NCBI GenBank assembly: GCA_043228905.1
Contig: JBHGNT010000008.1
Location: 21,390,001 to 21,454,000 of the forward strand
Length of the DNA stretch: 64,000 bases
Origin: Azolla caroliniana
Taxonomy: Eukaryota; Polypodiophyta
Direction: 5' to 3'
A program made the translations under genes and the position numbers. Under the pieces are notes generated by a model. The model searched no databases, was not told where the DNA came from, and was given only the letters and a program-made list of their open reading frames with translations. Of this stretch, positions 19,871 to 31,049 are shown piece after piece; the first letter of the stretch is position 1, and every line of letters starts with the position of its first letter.

Positions 19871-22650
19871 TTGATGCTCATCACCGAGGAGAGTGAGCTA
19901 AACCTTGCCGGCGACGAGATGACCTGGGTGGTCGACTCCGGAGCGTCGTTCCACCTTACCCCAGACCGGAAATGCTTCTCATCCTACTCGGCCGGTGATC
20001 ACGGCTGTGTCCGGATGGGGAATGAAGGTACATGCCGAATTGTCGGCATAGGAGACGTGTGGTTGACAACACCAACCAGATGCAAGCTGCTACTGAAGGA
20101 TGTCCGACACGTTCTGGAGGTTCGTCTGAACCTAATATCAGCCAGTCGGCTAGATGATGAGGGCTACATGGGTAGCATCCGGAACGATGTTATGAAGTTT
20201 AGCAAAGGAAGCCTGATTGTGGCTCGGGCCCGGAAAGTAAACACGTTGTACCTGATGAATGCCCGGTTATGCTCGGAAGAAGTGAACATGGCTTCTGACA
20301 CTGCCAGTGAGGTGTGGCACAAGAGGCTGTGTCACATGAGCGAGAAGGGGATGAAGAGGCTTGCAAACGACAACCTCATTCTAGTGAAGAACGTGCACTT
20401 AGAAAAGTGCACTGATTGTCTGGCCGGTAAACAAAACCGGACCTCCTTCTGATCGAGGCCACCGATGAGACGTAATGCACCACTGGAGTTGGTGCATACT
20501 GATGTATGCCAAGTGGACACGAAGTCACATGCCGGATCGCAGTACTTCGTGACATTCATAAATGACCACAGCCGGAAGTTGTGGGCCACACCGTTGAAGA
20601 CGAAGGATCAGGTGCTATCCATCTTCAAAGAGCTCCACGCGAGAGTGGAAAGAGAAACCAGTTGGAAGCTGAAGGCGGTTCGAACAGATAACGGAGGTGA
20701 ATACCGGGGGCAGTTTGAGGAGTATTATCGCTCGAAGGGAATCCGGCTCGAATTTACCGTGCCGAAGACGCCGGAACTAAACGGGTTGGCCGAGAGGATG
20801 AACCGGACCATAATGGAGAGGGTCCGGAGTATGTTGGCGCGTGCAAAATTACCCAAGACGTTTTGGGCTGAGGCGCTGTCGACAGCGACGTATGTGATAA
20901 ACAAATCACCCTCAGTGCCCTTGGATGGAGACACACCGCAGCAGGTGTGGACCGGTAAGGAAGTGTCCTACCGGTATCTGAAGGTGTTCGAGTGTCTCGC
21001 GTACGTGCATGATTCTAAGGACCAGAGAGGAAAGTTGGATCCAAAGACCCGTCCATGCATATTCCTCGGATACAGCGATGATGAGTTCGGCTACCGAGTG
21101 TGGGATCCGGTTGACAAGAAGGCTTTCCAGAGTCGAGATATTATCTTCATGGAGGACAAGACTCTTGCCGACCATTAGTTGGAGAAGAAGATAATGAACT
21201 CCGATGAGATTCGGACACACCCGGCTATGAGTCGGTTGACACTCGAGGAACCAGTTGGTTACGGTGAGAATACCGAACCGGTAGAAGAAGAAGTAGAGGA
21301 AGCTGAAATCGGAACCGGCCAAGACCCCGAATCGGATTCGGATGAAGAACAAATAGTGGAGCCGGTTGCCGAAGGCCAAAGACGCAAATGGTTAAGTGCC
21401 ATGTAGGATGAGATGGATTCCCTACATGAGAACCATACGTACAAATTGATGGAGTTGCCGGAAGGAAAGCGGGCACTCCGAAACAAGTGGGTGTACAAGT
21501 TGAAACTGGGAGATGCCGGCAACCCCCCGAGATACAAAGCCAGGATTGTGGTGATGGGGTTCCAGCAGAAGAAGAGCCTCTACGGGTTGAAGCAGGCCCC
21601 CCTGCAATGGTACCAGAAGTTTGACTCCTTCATGACCGATCAAGGGTACCACAAGACGCAGGCCGATCACTGTGTGTTTGTGAAGAAGTTCGAAGGAGGC
21701 GACTTCTTGATACTCCTTCTGTACGTGGATGACATGTTCATTGTCGGACAGGACCAAGCCAGAATAGGGATGCTGAAGAAGGCTCTCAACCAAACTTTCG
21801 CAATGAAAGACTTGGGTCGGGCAAGACAGATGTTGGGGATGCATATCATCCGGAACCGGCCAACGAAGCAATTGTGGCTATCACAGGAGAAGTATGTGAC
21901 AAAGGTGCTTCAGCGGTTCAACATGTTAGAAGCGAAACCGGTCGGATCGACACTCCCGGCAAACTGCAGATTATCCGGTAAGCAAAGCCCGAAGACGAAA
22001 GCAGAGAAGGCTGATATGATGAAGGTTCCATATGCCTCTGCTATCGGGAGCTTAATGTACGCAATGGTGTGTACCCGACCGGACATAGGATACGCAGTCG
22101 GAGTGGCGAGCCGGTTTATGAGCAATCCCGGCAAGGAGCACTGGAACACGGTCAAATGGATACTCCGGTACTTGAAGGGCACTTCGAACATGTGTCTCCG
22201 ATTCGGCCCCGGCAAACCTCAACTTGACGGTTTTACCAATTCGGACATGTCGGTTGATGTGGATACCAGCTGGTCTACATCCGGGTATGTAATGACATAT
22301 GCAGGGGGAGTTGTTTCGTGGTAGTCGAGGCTGCAGAAGACAGTTGCGTTGTCAACCACGGAAGCGGAGTACATGGCGGTTGTGGAAGCCGGCAAGGAAA
22401 TACTATGGATGAAGGACTTCATCGGAGAGCTCGGTATTCGGCAAGATGAATATCGACTCTATTGCGACAGTCAAAGTGCCATCCACCTTGTTAAGAACGC
22501 AGCGTACCACTCCAGGACAAAGCACATCTAGCATAGGTATCACTGGATCCGGGAGCGAGTAGAAGATCGAGAGTTCTCGCTGATGAAGATCCACACGGCC
22601 GAGAACATGTCAGATATGCTGACCAAAGTATTGATACCTCACAAGCTGGA
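19871..22650 (+). pseudogene. Copia C pol with an internal RT deletion
   Basis: Protease (WVVDSGASFHLT near 19926), GAG-pre-integrase (HKRLCHMSEKGM near 20318), integrase (HTDVCQVD, FINDHSRK, RTDNGGEYRG, PELNGLAERMNRT; 20490-20815), then reverse transcriptase and RNase H (YKARIVVMGFQQKK..., LLYVDDMFIVG, STTEAEY, YCDSQSAIHLV; 21410-22530). The RT lacks the block between the KARIVVMGF and KKSLYGLKQAP motifs, roughly 60 codons including the DVKTAFLHG-type motif, so it cannot be active. Stops occur near 20450, 21176, 21405, 22324 and 22531. The gag, protease and later pol parts are in the same frame, with only stops between them. Confidence 0.85.
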
Positions 22651-22709
22651 CGCATGTCAGAAGCGGATTAGACTAGTAAGACATCCCATGCCGGAGTGAA
22701 GGGGGAGTT

Positions 22710-23263
22710 TGTTAGGAAACAGGATGGGAACCGGATGTGGAGTACCCAGCTACGGAAGACCCGGTGAGAACCGGATGATGAGTACCTGGCTACGGAAGAC
22801 ACAGTGAGAACCGGATGACGAGTACCCGGCAACGGAAGAACCGATGATAACCGGATGACGAGTACCCGGCAAGAGCCGGATGGTGAAGACCCGGTGAGAA
22901 CCGGATGACGTGTGCCCGGCAAGCGTCGGATGATGCAGGCCCCGTGAGGAGTGCTCACCGGATGAAGGGATATATTCAAAAATATGTTTCTGAGAGTCCA
23001 TTGGGGCTATATTTGTAAATAGCCAAAAAGTCATATTAGTATAAATATGACTCAGGGCAAATTTAGTACTGTTGTTGTTATCATTCTTGTTGGTGCAAGA
23101 TTAGAGCACGTAACTGTGTACAGAGAGAGGGAGAGAGAGGGAGAGGTCATTGCCTCTGTTGTAACCGCCGCTTGTGGTGAAGATAGCAAGCTCGAGGTCG
23201 TTGCTTCGGTGCTTTACTATTGTACATTCTGATATAGTGATAGTTTGCAGTCTGTGGGTTGCC
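22710..23263 (+). repeat. Copia C 3' LTR (right end missing)
   Basis: Matches the 5' LTR up to the tctgtggg.tgcc word and then changes directly into Copia B sequence. It has more copies of the internal ~40-48 bp minisatellite (about 22727-22925) than the 5' LTR. Confidence 0.85.
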
Positions 23264-23325
23264 GCAATAATCTGGCCCTCTTCCTCGATGAAGCACCCAA
23301 GGTGCATAAACCGCACCTGCATCCC

Positions 23326-24559
23326 CTAGTCAACGATCTGTCCTACCGACACCAGGTTCTTCGTGATTGTCGGAACGTGTAATACGTTCATCAGCTTCCC
23401 CTTCTGTCCGACGTGGCTCAAAGGCACTTCTCCGACATGCACGATTGGGTGAGGAGTGTCGTCTCCGGTTTCGACTACTCCTGGTTGATCCGGTTTTTCC
23501 AAAAAGGAGAACCACTCTTTGTGGCTCATCATGTGGTTCGACGCACCGGAGTCAACATACCACACTTCCTCCGATTTGGAAGTGGTCTTCTTCATCGAGT
23601 TCGCCTCATGCTTCATCACCAAGGCTGGCCCGTTACCGTTCTTGGATCCTCCCGATCCCTTCGCGTAGTGCGAGCTTTGCCAGCCTTATCGGATCCGGTT
23701 TTGTCCGAATCGGTGCGTTTTCTCCAGCACTCGCTTTCTCTGTGGCCCTTTTTGCCACAGTACCAGCATTCCGTTGTAGATTTGTCTTGCCAGCCTCCGG
23801 CACCGCCTTGACTCCCCCTGCCTGTGGAAGTCCCGGAACTGCTGTCGGCACGTTCTCTGTGCCTTTGTTCTTGCTCTTGCCGGCCGCCTCCATTGTGTGC
23901 CGGCCCGCCTCATTCACCACACCCACAAGACCGATCCACCTCCGTGTACAGCATCCGACTATCAGTGGGTGTGCTAGTTGATGCACCGGCGTGGTTCTCC
24001 TCTACAAGGAGCATCGACTATAAGTCGAAAAATGACGGGGTATCCTCCCTCGTACACACTGCCGTTCGGAACGCTCTGAACTTCGACGCCAGGCCCCCAA
24101 GACAGACCTATACCATCTCGTCTTCCTCTACGGTAACGTTGATAGAGGCAAGCGAGTCACGGATCTCTTTGATCCGGGCCGTGTAATCCGCCACCGACAT
24201 GTCCTTCTGTCAGACATTGCTCAACTCCTATCGGAGTTGCAGCTTCCGGGCTGTTGTGCTCGCGGCGAACACATTCTTCAAGTTCCCCCAAGCCTCCTTC
24301 GGCATCTTGGCGTCTCGGATGTGGCTCAGCAGCTGGTCTCCGCACAGGACGCGAAGTTGTACATCACTCTGCTTGCCGATTGTTCCCACATTGGGAAGTC
24401 CTTATGTGCCGCATCAGGTGTTGTTTCGTTGGCTCCTTCGAGGAAACTCCAGTAGCCATGCCCAAGCAGGTACTGGTGCATCTTATACGACCAAAATGCA
24501 TAGTTGGATCTGTCGAGTTTCTCCACAGGGAGCGAGCTAGCCATCCCTCTATCCATCAC
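23326..24559 (-). pseudogene. Copia B gag and protease
   Basis: Gag starts at 24559 (MMDRGMASSLPVEKLDRSNYAFWSYKM) and runs leftward with stops. Its knuckle region lies around 23700-23800. The protease is at 23326-23622 with VWYVDSGASNHMM, an intact DSG triad. Order and wording match Copia A. The frame ends about where Copia C was inserted. Confidence 0.8.
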
Positions 24560-24639
24560 TTCTCTGTCTGCTGTTTTACGACCTGTTAGGGTTTGTTGTC
24601 AAGCGTTTGTCGGTTGCAGAGGAGGTTCTCAACCCTCGC

Positions 24640-24651
24640 GCTCTGATACCA
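24640..24651 (-). other. Primer binding site of Copia B
   Basis: TGGTATCAGAGC on the minus strand, directly next to the LTR end TTTACA. The following sequence (gcgagggttgagaacctc) is the same as after the Copia A site. Confidence 0.88.
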
Positions 24652-24676
24652 TGTAAACGATTGCTTGCGGAAGCGT

Positions 24677-25380
24677 TGTCGTAGTGTATTCCACACACTA
24701 CGTGAAAACCATAAAATAATATATCCAATTTTAGATACATATAAATAAATAAATAATATATCAAAATATTTATCACGTGCATAGGGCAAGATTCGAACCC
24801 TACACCTCCACGTAAATAAACCTCAACTTTACCATTGTAATAACTTATCTTTAGTGTTATATATATAGATTTAATATGTATAAGACCTTTATTTATACAT
24901 ACCTTTATTAAAAGGTAAAAATCATGTATTCTTTAGGATGTGAATATTTTATTTACACGTGACATTAAAAGTGACTCATGCACATCTAGCGTGCATGAGC
25001 CCTATACTTAGGAAATGACAAAGCATCACATGCACATTTAGTGTGCATGGACACTTTTGGTGAAAAAGCATGAAGCCATGCTTAGCCTCTTCCATCTTTA
25101 TATAAGGAGGAGAGAAATATGTATAAGGTTGTTGATTAATATACAGGGATTGATCAATCTAATATATTCGTGGAATTCACGAATTTTGCCACCTAAATTA
25201 CTCTTATAATCTAAATATTGTTTTAAATACACTAAACTCGTGGGATTCACGAGATTGCTATCTTACTTCTCTTTCTACTATTCATAACTAGCCTTAAGTT
25301 GTATTCCTCTTCCTCCTAGTCCAAAACCTCGGCGGTTCCCACCCGACTCACGCAACGATCCGGAGCCGAAACGCACAACA
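24677..25380 (+). repeat. Gypsy D 5' LTR
   Basis: Contains a tRNA-like module on the minus strand (24790-24842), two CATGCAC/GTGCATG palindromes (24977-24997, 25029-25049), a TATA box (25099-25106) and two leader hairpins (25166-25184, 25237-25253). Confidence 0.9.
25099..25106 (+). promoter_or_regulatory. TATA box in Gypsy D 5' LTR
   Basis: TATATAAG, conserved in the 3' LTR and in the related LTR F (35498-35505). Confidence 0.6.
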
Positions 25381-25419
25381 CAGTTGGTGAACCCGACGTG
25401 AAAACCGGGTGGCAAGGAG

Positions 25420-26545
25420 ATGGAAAATCAACCGGAGGCTAGCAACATGATGATGATGTTCGAGCGCATGCTACAAGAACAACGCGCGATGTTGGAGATA
25501 GCGGCATCAGTGGAGCGGCTCGTGCAACGAAACAGGCAATCCAACGGGAAAGACGTGTCGCGGTATCTTCGGGACTACAAGGCGGAGATGCTACGGTGCG
25601 GAATATCGGAAGGACTGCAAGTGACGTCCTTCAACCGGGTGGCGACCGACGGGCTTCAAGCAAGCATCCATGGGCTACGACAACAAAATCCGACATGGGA
25701 GGCGTTTGAAGAAGAGCTAAAGAGGACGTTCGCCGTCGAGGATTCCTCCAAGGCGACGCGAAGGGGATTCGAAGATTGGGTGGAGACGCCGGACAAGGGA
25801 TTGAAGGTCGTTGATGTGTTTTTGGCATTCGAAAGCCGGTTCGGGAGGTTGTCCGAGAGGTCAAGCTATCCTCGTACCGGACAAGGTGATCATGTTCTTG
25901 TGAGCCATGGACGTCCGGGACCGGAAAGATCTCGGAGTGCTCTTGGAGGACACGACCATGGAGAGTGGCCTCACCGAAACATGGGAAAGCGTGCGGGATA
26001 TCGTCGCACGATACACGAAGAGGGGGCAATGGCTTGCCAACGAGGAAAAGAGGGTTTCGGAACCGATTCCGAAACCGAGAACCGGATTGGAAGACCATCA
26101 ACCGAGGGCTCGGGAGACTACAACCGAGAAGGGGATTGATGCATCTACGGTGGAGCAACTATTGAAGGAGATGGAGAATCTGAAGATCGCGATGGTGAAG
26201 AAGTCGGATGACCGCCCCACAAGCTCCAAGTATACGGACCGACGGTGCATATGATGCGATAGCGCCGAACACGATCGGAGGGATTGCGACGAGCATAAGG
26301 AGGCGCTACGGTGGGATCTCATCTACTATGAGGGAAACCGGATTCATTCGATGGACTCTCGGAAGCCACTCCGACCGAACTTCCGGAAAGGCGGCATGAA
26401 GAAGGTGCTCGAGGAGGAATTGCCAGCAAGAAGCAACTATGCGACAACATCGGGAATATGTGTCGGGGAGTCATCGAGAGCAAAGACGTCTTTTTGGCCG
26501 GAAGTTCTAGAAAACACCGAGAAAACCGACTCCAACGAGATCTGA
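25420..26545 (+). pseudogene. Gypsy D gag (frameshifted)
   Basis: ATG at 25420, 24 nt after the primer site. The first part is frame 25420-25900 (DVSRYLRDYKAEMLRCGI..., a helical capsid-like region). A shift near 25880-25906 moves the reading to a second frame (MDVRDRKDLGVLLEDT...). A CX2CX4HX4C knuckle follows near 26245-26280, with its tryptophan changed to a stop (RCI-stop-CDS). Gypsy E nearby carries the same knuckle with TGG intact. Confidence 0.75.
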
Positions 26546-26623
26546 ATCACCGCGGAAGGCGTCCGGGAAGCTACGGGATGGGAGTGCCCTGTCGACAAGA
26601 ATAGCGTATACGCCCTGTGTCAA

Positions 26624-27460
26624 TTGCATAAGGTGTATGTGGACGAGAAACGACGACGCACGGAGGATGCGGCCGGGCCATCGAAGATACTGGAAAGCTG
26701 GAACTCCGGAGGTAAGGGAAAAGAAAAGGCGACTCCGGCATTCAAGCTCGCCTCGGACATAGAACAACAAACCGACTTGAAAAGAGTGTTCGAGGAAAGA
26801 ATCTTGGATAGCCGGGTAGATTTCTCGCTTCGGGAGCTACTCGGAATAGCAAAGAAGGAGTTCCACGATCTTCTCGTGGATCTCATGAAGCGAAAAAGAC
26901 AAAGTACGGAGGAAAATCCTCCAAGGGTGAATGCGAACACCGTTTTAATGAACGACACCGAAGTGGAGGACGAAATTCCGAACTCCCACTATACAAGGCC
27001 ACATTGGGCACGTGCGACTACGGAGACTCCGGTCCGAATCGGCAACATCAAAGAACCCATGCTAGCATTGATTGATCACGGATCGGAGGTCAACTTGATG
27101 TCCAAGGAGTTCTACCGGAAGGGGAAGTGGCCTATTAACACCAACCATGGATGGAAGATTCGGGCGGCCACCAAAGCAACGGAAGATCTATTTGCGGCTT
27201 GTCCGGATGTGACAGTGAAGATCGGGGATGTCGAGATCGAGCAAAATTTCTTCGTGCAAGATGAGGTTTCACATTCCGTCATCCTCGGCCAACCCTTTAT
27301 CACGGCATCACAGATGGAGACGAAGGTGCTCGATAGCGGTGTGGCTTTTGCGCGAATTCGGAGCCAAAACGGTGGGAAATCCGTCCAATTCCTAACGGTG
27401 CCGGCAAATCACGAAAGGAACAAGAGGGAACTCTTGTCCCAAGTCAGAATGGATTTTTAA
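26624..27460 (+). pseudogene. Gypsy D protease region
   Basis: Open for 278 codons. Aspartic protease motif ALIDHGSEVNLMS near 27067-27105, with DHG in place of the usual DSG/DTG, followed by an RAATKATEDL segment and HSVILGQPFI. The DHG form and this wording match, from memory, a retroelement protease type common in fungal Gypsies. Charged sequence precedes it. It continues toward RT after stops. Confidence 0.75.
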
Positions 27461-27576
27461 AGCGGACTGTTGCGGAGTGGGGAAGTGATAGTTCGAGAAG
27501 CCCTGATACCCCACATAGGAAGAAAACTCTCGGAGCAAAACATGTACGAATCGGTCCGGATGGGGCATCTACGTAC

Positions 27577-29550
27577 ATGACCGTAACCGGAGGATTGAAG
27601 AAAGGATACCGACAAGTCGAGGATAAGTTGCGGTCGGCATCAATAATAAAAGAAGATGAAGAAATCATGGGGATAGTCGAAGAAGTGTTCTATGGGAGCA
27701 CGCTACAACGACTTGAAGAGCTTGCGGAAGATAAAAGCCAAGAGAACCGGGTAGTCCCGGTGGAATCGGTCGAGATGTATGAGATCATTGCGAAAATGGA
27801 GCCGGATACGCTCCGCAAAGAAGAAGCAATGGTAAGTACGAAATACAAGACCATGGAGAAGAAGGTGAAACCGGCCACGGGACCACTACCCGCCGATAGC
27901 GAACAAAAGAGGAAAGAAGTCTCAGGAGATCCAACACTTCGGAAGTCCGTGGATATCAGACATGCCTTCACGGATAAGACCCGGAAGAAACTTCGGATCG
28001 GTGGAGGTGGGTTCCTATTACAAAAAGAAGAAGAACGGTTTCGCGAGATGTTGGAGCAACACGGCAAAGCGTTTGCATTTACATCAAGGGAGATAGGGTG
28101 CGTTGATCCGAGAATAGTGGAGCCGATGGTGATCTTCACGATTGACCATGTACCGTGGAACCTGAAGCCGATTCCGGTGCCACGAGCGCATATTCCAAAA
28201 GTCATTGACTTGCTCAAGGAGAAGGTGGCGATGGGGATTCTAGAGCCATCAACTGCTCCGTACTCAAATCGATGGTTTACAGTTCCGAAGAAGAATGGGT
28301 CACTCTGATTTATCCAAGACTTGCAACCGGTGAATAAGGTCACGATCCGGAACTCGGGAGTCAGTCTGATAGTGGACGACTTTGCGGAAGCTTTTGCCGG
28401 TCGTGCGATATACTCCATCAGAGACCTATACTCGGGGTATGACCAATTCCAACTAGCCGTGGAGAGCCGAGACATCACAACCATGCGAACGCCGATAGGA
28501 TTAGTCCGAATGTGCACACTACCACAAGGAGCGACAAACTCGGTTGCTCATATGATGAACGCGATGAATAAGGTGCTTCGAGACTGCATTCCGGAGATAA
28601 CGATGCCGTTCCTCGATGACATTCCGATGAAAGGATGCGCGGTAGAAGAAAAAGATGAGACTATGGATGATCGGGGATGCCGAAAGTTCTTGGTCGACCA
28701 TATTCATGATTGCGAGAAAGTGTTGTGAAAGCTAGAAGATGTGCACCTAACACTTTCCGGGGAGAAATCGGCATTCGGGCAAGAAGAAATATTGGTGGTC
28801 GGACATCTATGTGGGCCCTACGGCCGAAGACCGTCACCAACAAAGATCGATGCGATTCAAGCTATGGAGGAAATATGCGAGTCAACATCCGAAGTCCGAA
28901 GGTTTCTCGGTGCATGTGCATTCTATCACATATGGATTCCGCACTATGCACATATAGCGGACCCGCTCTACCACTTGTTGCGGAAAGGTAAGAAATTCGA
29001 ATGGAAACCGGAACACACCAAAGCCATGAAGAAATTGAAGAAGACACTTCGGAGGGCGGAAGCACTTAAGAAGCCGAGCTATGACCGACCGATCATAGTA
29101 ACGGTTGATACAAGTCCAACCGGTATCGGGTGGGTCATCAATCAAGCCGACTCGGATGGTTCGCGGTATCCGATCCGATTCGGAGCAAAGGTTCTCAACG
29201 AAAGGCAACGTGGATATGCACAAGTCAAAAGAGAACTGTGGGGAGTCGTGTCGGCGATAAAATCAGATCGGGATTATTTGATCGGAGCCGAAGTGGTGAT
29301 CGAGACGGATTGTCTTCCGATACTCGGGATGATGCGGTGTTGTACGATACCAGATGTAGCTATGCTAAGGTGGGTTGCATATGTCAAGTCGCTTAATCCG
29401 GAGGTTCAACACATCTCGGGGAAGGACAACGCGGTAGCGGATATGTTATCAAGGGCTCGGTTTGGAGACGACATAACCGAATCGGATAATGAAGAAGTTT
29501 TCGAAGACTACTTCGCGTCAGAGCACATATGCCGAGTGAACGTAATCTGA
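27577..29550 (+). pseudogene. Gypsy D reverse transcriptase and RNase H
   Basis: RT: PIPVPRAHIPKVIDLLKEKV, PYSNRWFTVPKKNGSL (stop at 28306-28308), FIQDLQPVNKVTIRN, YSIRDLYSGYDQFQL, TLPQGATNSVAHMMNAMNKVL and the catalytic FLDDI near 28610. A stop at 28726-28728 precedes the connection/RNase H part (LTLSGEKSAFG, VDTSPTGIGWV, ETDCLPIL) to 29550. Stops are explained by single C-to-T or G-to-A changes, for example TGG to TGA or CGA to TGA. Confidence 0.85.
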
Positions 29551-29583
29551 GAATTCCGGGAAGAAGAATACGAGGGAGAAAGC

Positions 29584-31049
29584 TTGATGATCGGAAAGAT
29601 GTTACAAGAGGCCGAGGATTCAACAAACGATAAAGGAAGAAGAGCCGAGATCCGAAGGAAGAAGAGGCAAGTCCAAAAGTTCTTCTTGGAAAACGGATTA
29701 ATATGGAGGGCGCCAAAAAGACCGGATGGTATACCACTTCGAGTAGTCGGGACAAAAGAGCAACGAAACCGGATAATGTCCGAGTTTCACGAATCCGATT
29801 GGGCTGGACACCGAGGAACATGGGCAACATTTGTGAAGATCAAGCAAAAATATTGGTGGAAGAAAATGTACAAAGATGTCGCGAAGTTCACGGAAAGCTG
29901 CGAGAAATGTCAAGTCTACTCCGGGGTTCGACATCGAGATGAGTTACATCCGACATTCTGACCGACAATCAACTTCAAGTGGATGGTCGACATAGTGGCC
30001 ATGCCGACCGGGATCGGACAAAAGAAATACTTGGTATTAGCTCGGGAAGATCTCACGAATCAAGTAGAAGGTCGAGCGCTTCAGAGGAAAACGTGTTCCA
30101 CGGTATGCCAATTTCTTTTGGAGGAAGTATTTTGCAGGTACGGGTGCGTAGGACAAGTGATTACGGACCGGGGAGAACTCAACTCGGACAAAGCTAGGGG
30201 ATTCTTCGCCAAACACGGAGTTTAGTTATCGCTGACAACGGCATACAATCCGGAGGTCAACGGGAAAATCGAACGAGGACATAGTCCGATCGTGAAAGCA
30301 CTTGCGAAGGCATGCGATGGAAAGGTGAAGGACTGGCCGCAGATGCTTCCGTATGCACTATGGGCGGATCGGACGACACATAGCTCCGTAACCGGTTACA
30401 TGCCGGCAGAACTCATGACCGGACAAGCACCGGTAATGCCGACGGAAACCGCAATCGCAACATGGACAGTGCTACCGTGGAAGGAAGAGATGAGCCGGGA
30501 AGAACTACTAGCGGTCCGGATACGACAACTAGAGGGAAGACCGGCAGACATAGCGGAAGCAATACGCCGACAACAAGAAGCACGATTCCGGAACAAAAGC
30601 CGGTTCGACACAAAGCACCGACTACGACCGAGGAGGATTGAAGAAGGAGATTGGGTGATCGTCTATGACAGTAGTTTGGACCATCAACATACAACGATGC
30701 GGAAATTCACGAAAAGGTGGTTCGGGCCATACGAGGTTCGGAAAGTCTTCGACAACGGAACATACCGACTGTCCGAGTTGGATGGAACAATACTACGAGT
30801 GCCTATAGCCGGGAAGCGGGTGAAGATTTTCAAGAAGCGGACCGACGACAAACCCTATGTGATCCAAGCCAAGGCTAACAACGAGGAGCAATCGGACGAA
30901 GACCACGGTGATGCGGGAAGCGAAGAAAGTGAATTACAACTCATAGTCGACATAAGGGGAGAATCGGTGGAAGCTTTGGGTGAAGACGGATATGAGGAAT
31001 CGAGAACTTCGGCACATACCGGAGGATGTGCGGGTTCGGAGGGGGCGAG
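29584..31049 (+). pseudogene. Gypsy D integrase
   Basis: H2C2 zinc part (HESDWAGHRG...CEKCQ; 29785-29915), catalytic core (WMVDIVAMPTG near 29982, VITDRGELNSDKA near 30158, then a stop at about 30223, TTAYNPEVNGKIERG), and a C-terminal part with WFGPYEV...GTYRLSELDGT. The normal core D-D-E layout appears present apart from stops near 29961 and 30223. The frame runs into the start of the 3' LTR at 31050; no chromodomain is recognised. Confidence 0.82.

Larger units (their letters stand above)
18355..23263 (+). mobile_element. Copia element C, inserted in Copia B
   Basis: The 5' LTR is 18355-18979 (625 bp). The primer site TGGTATCAGAGC is 18983-18994, after a 3-nt gap. Gag-pol lies at 19010-22650 and a polypurine tract at 22698-22709. 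The 3' LTR starts TGTTAGG at 22710 and is cut short at about 23263, lacking the last ~145 bp. It lies in the protease/GAG-pre-integrase part of Copia B: sequence left of 18355 and right of 23264 both read as Copia B on the minus strand, with a few codons missing between them. No target duplication is left, as expected if a deletion removed the right end. Confidence 0.88.
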
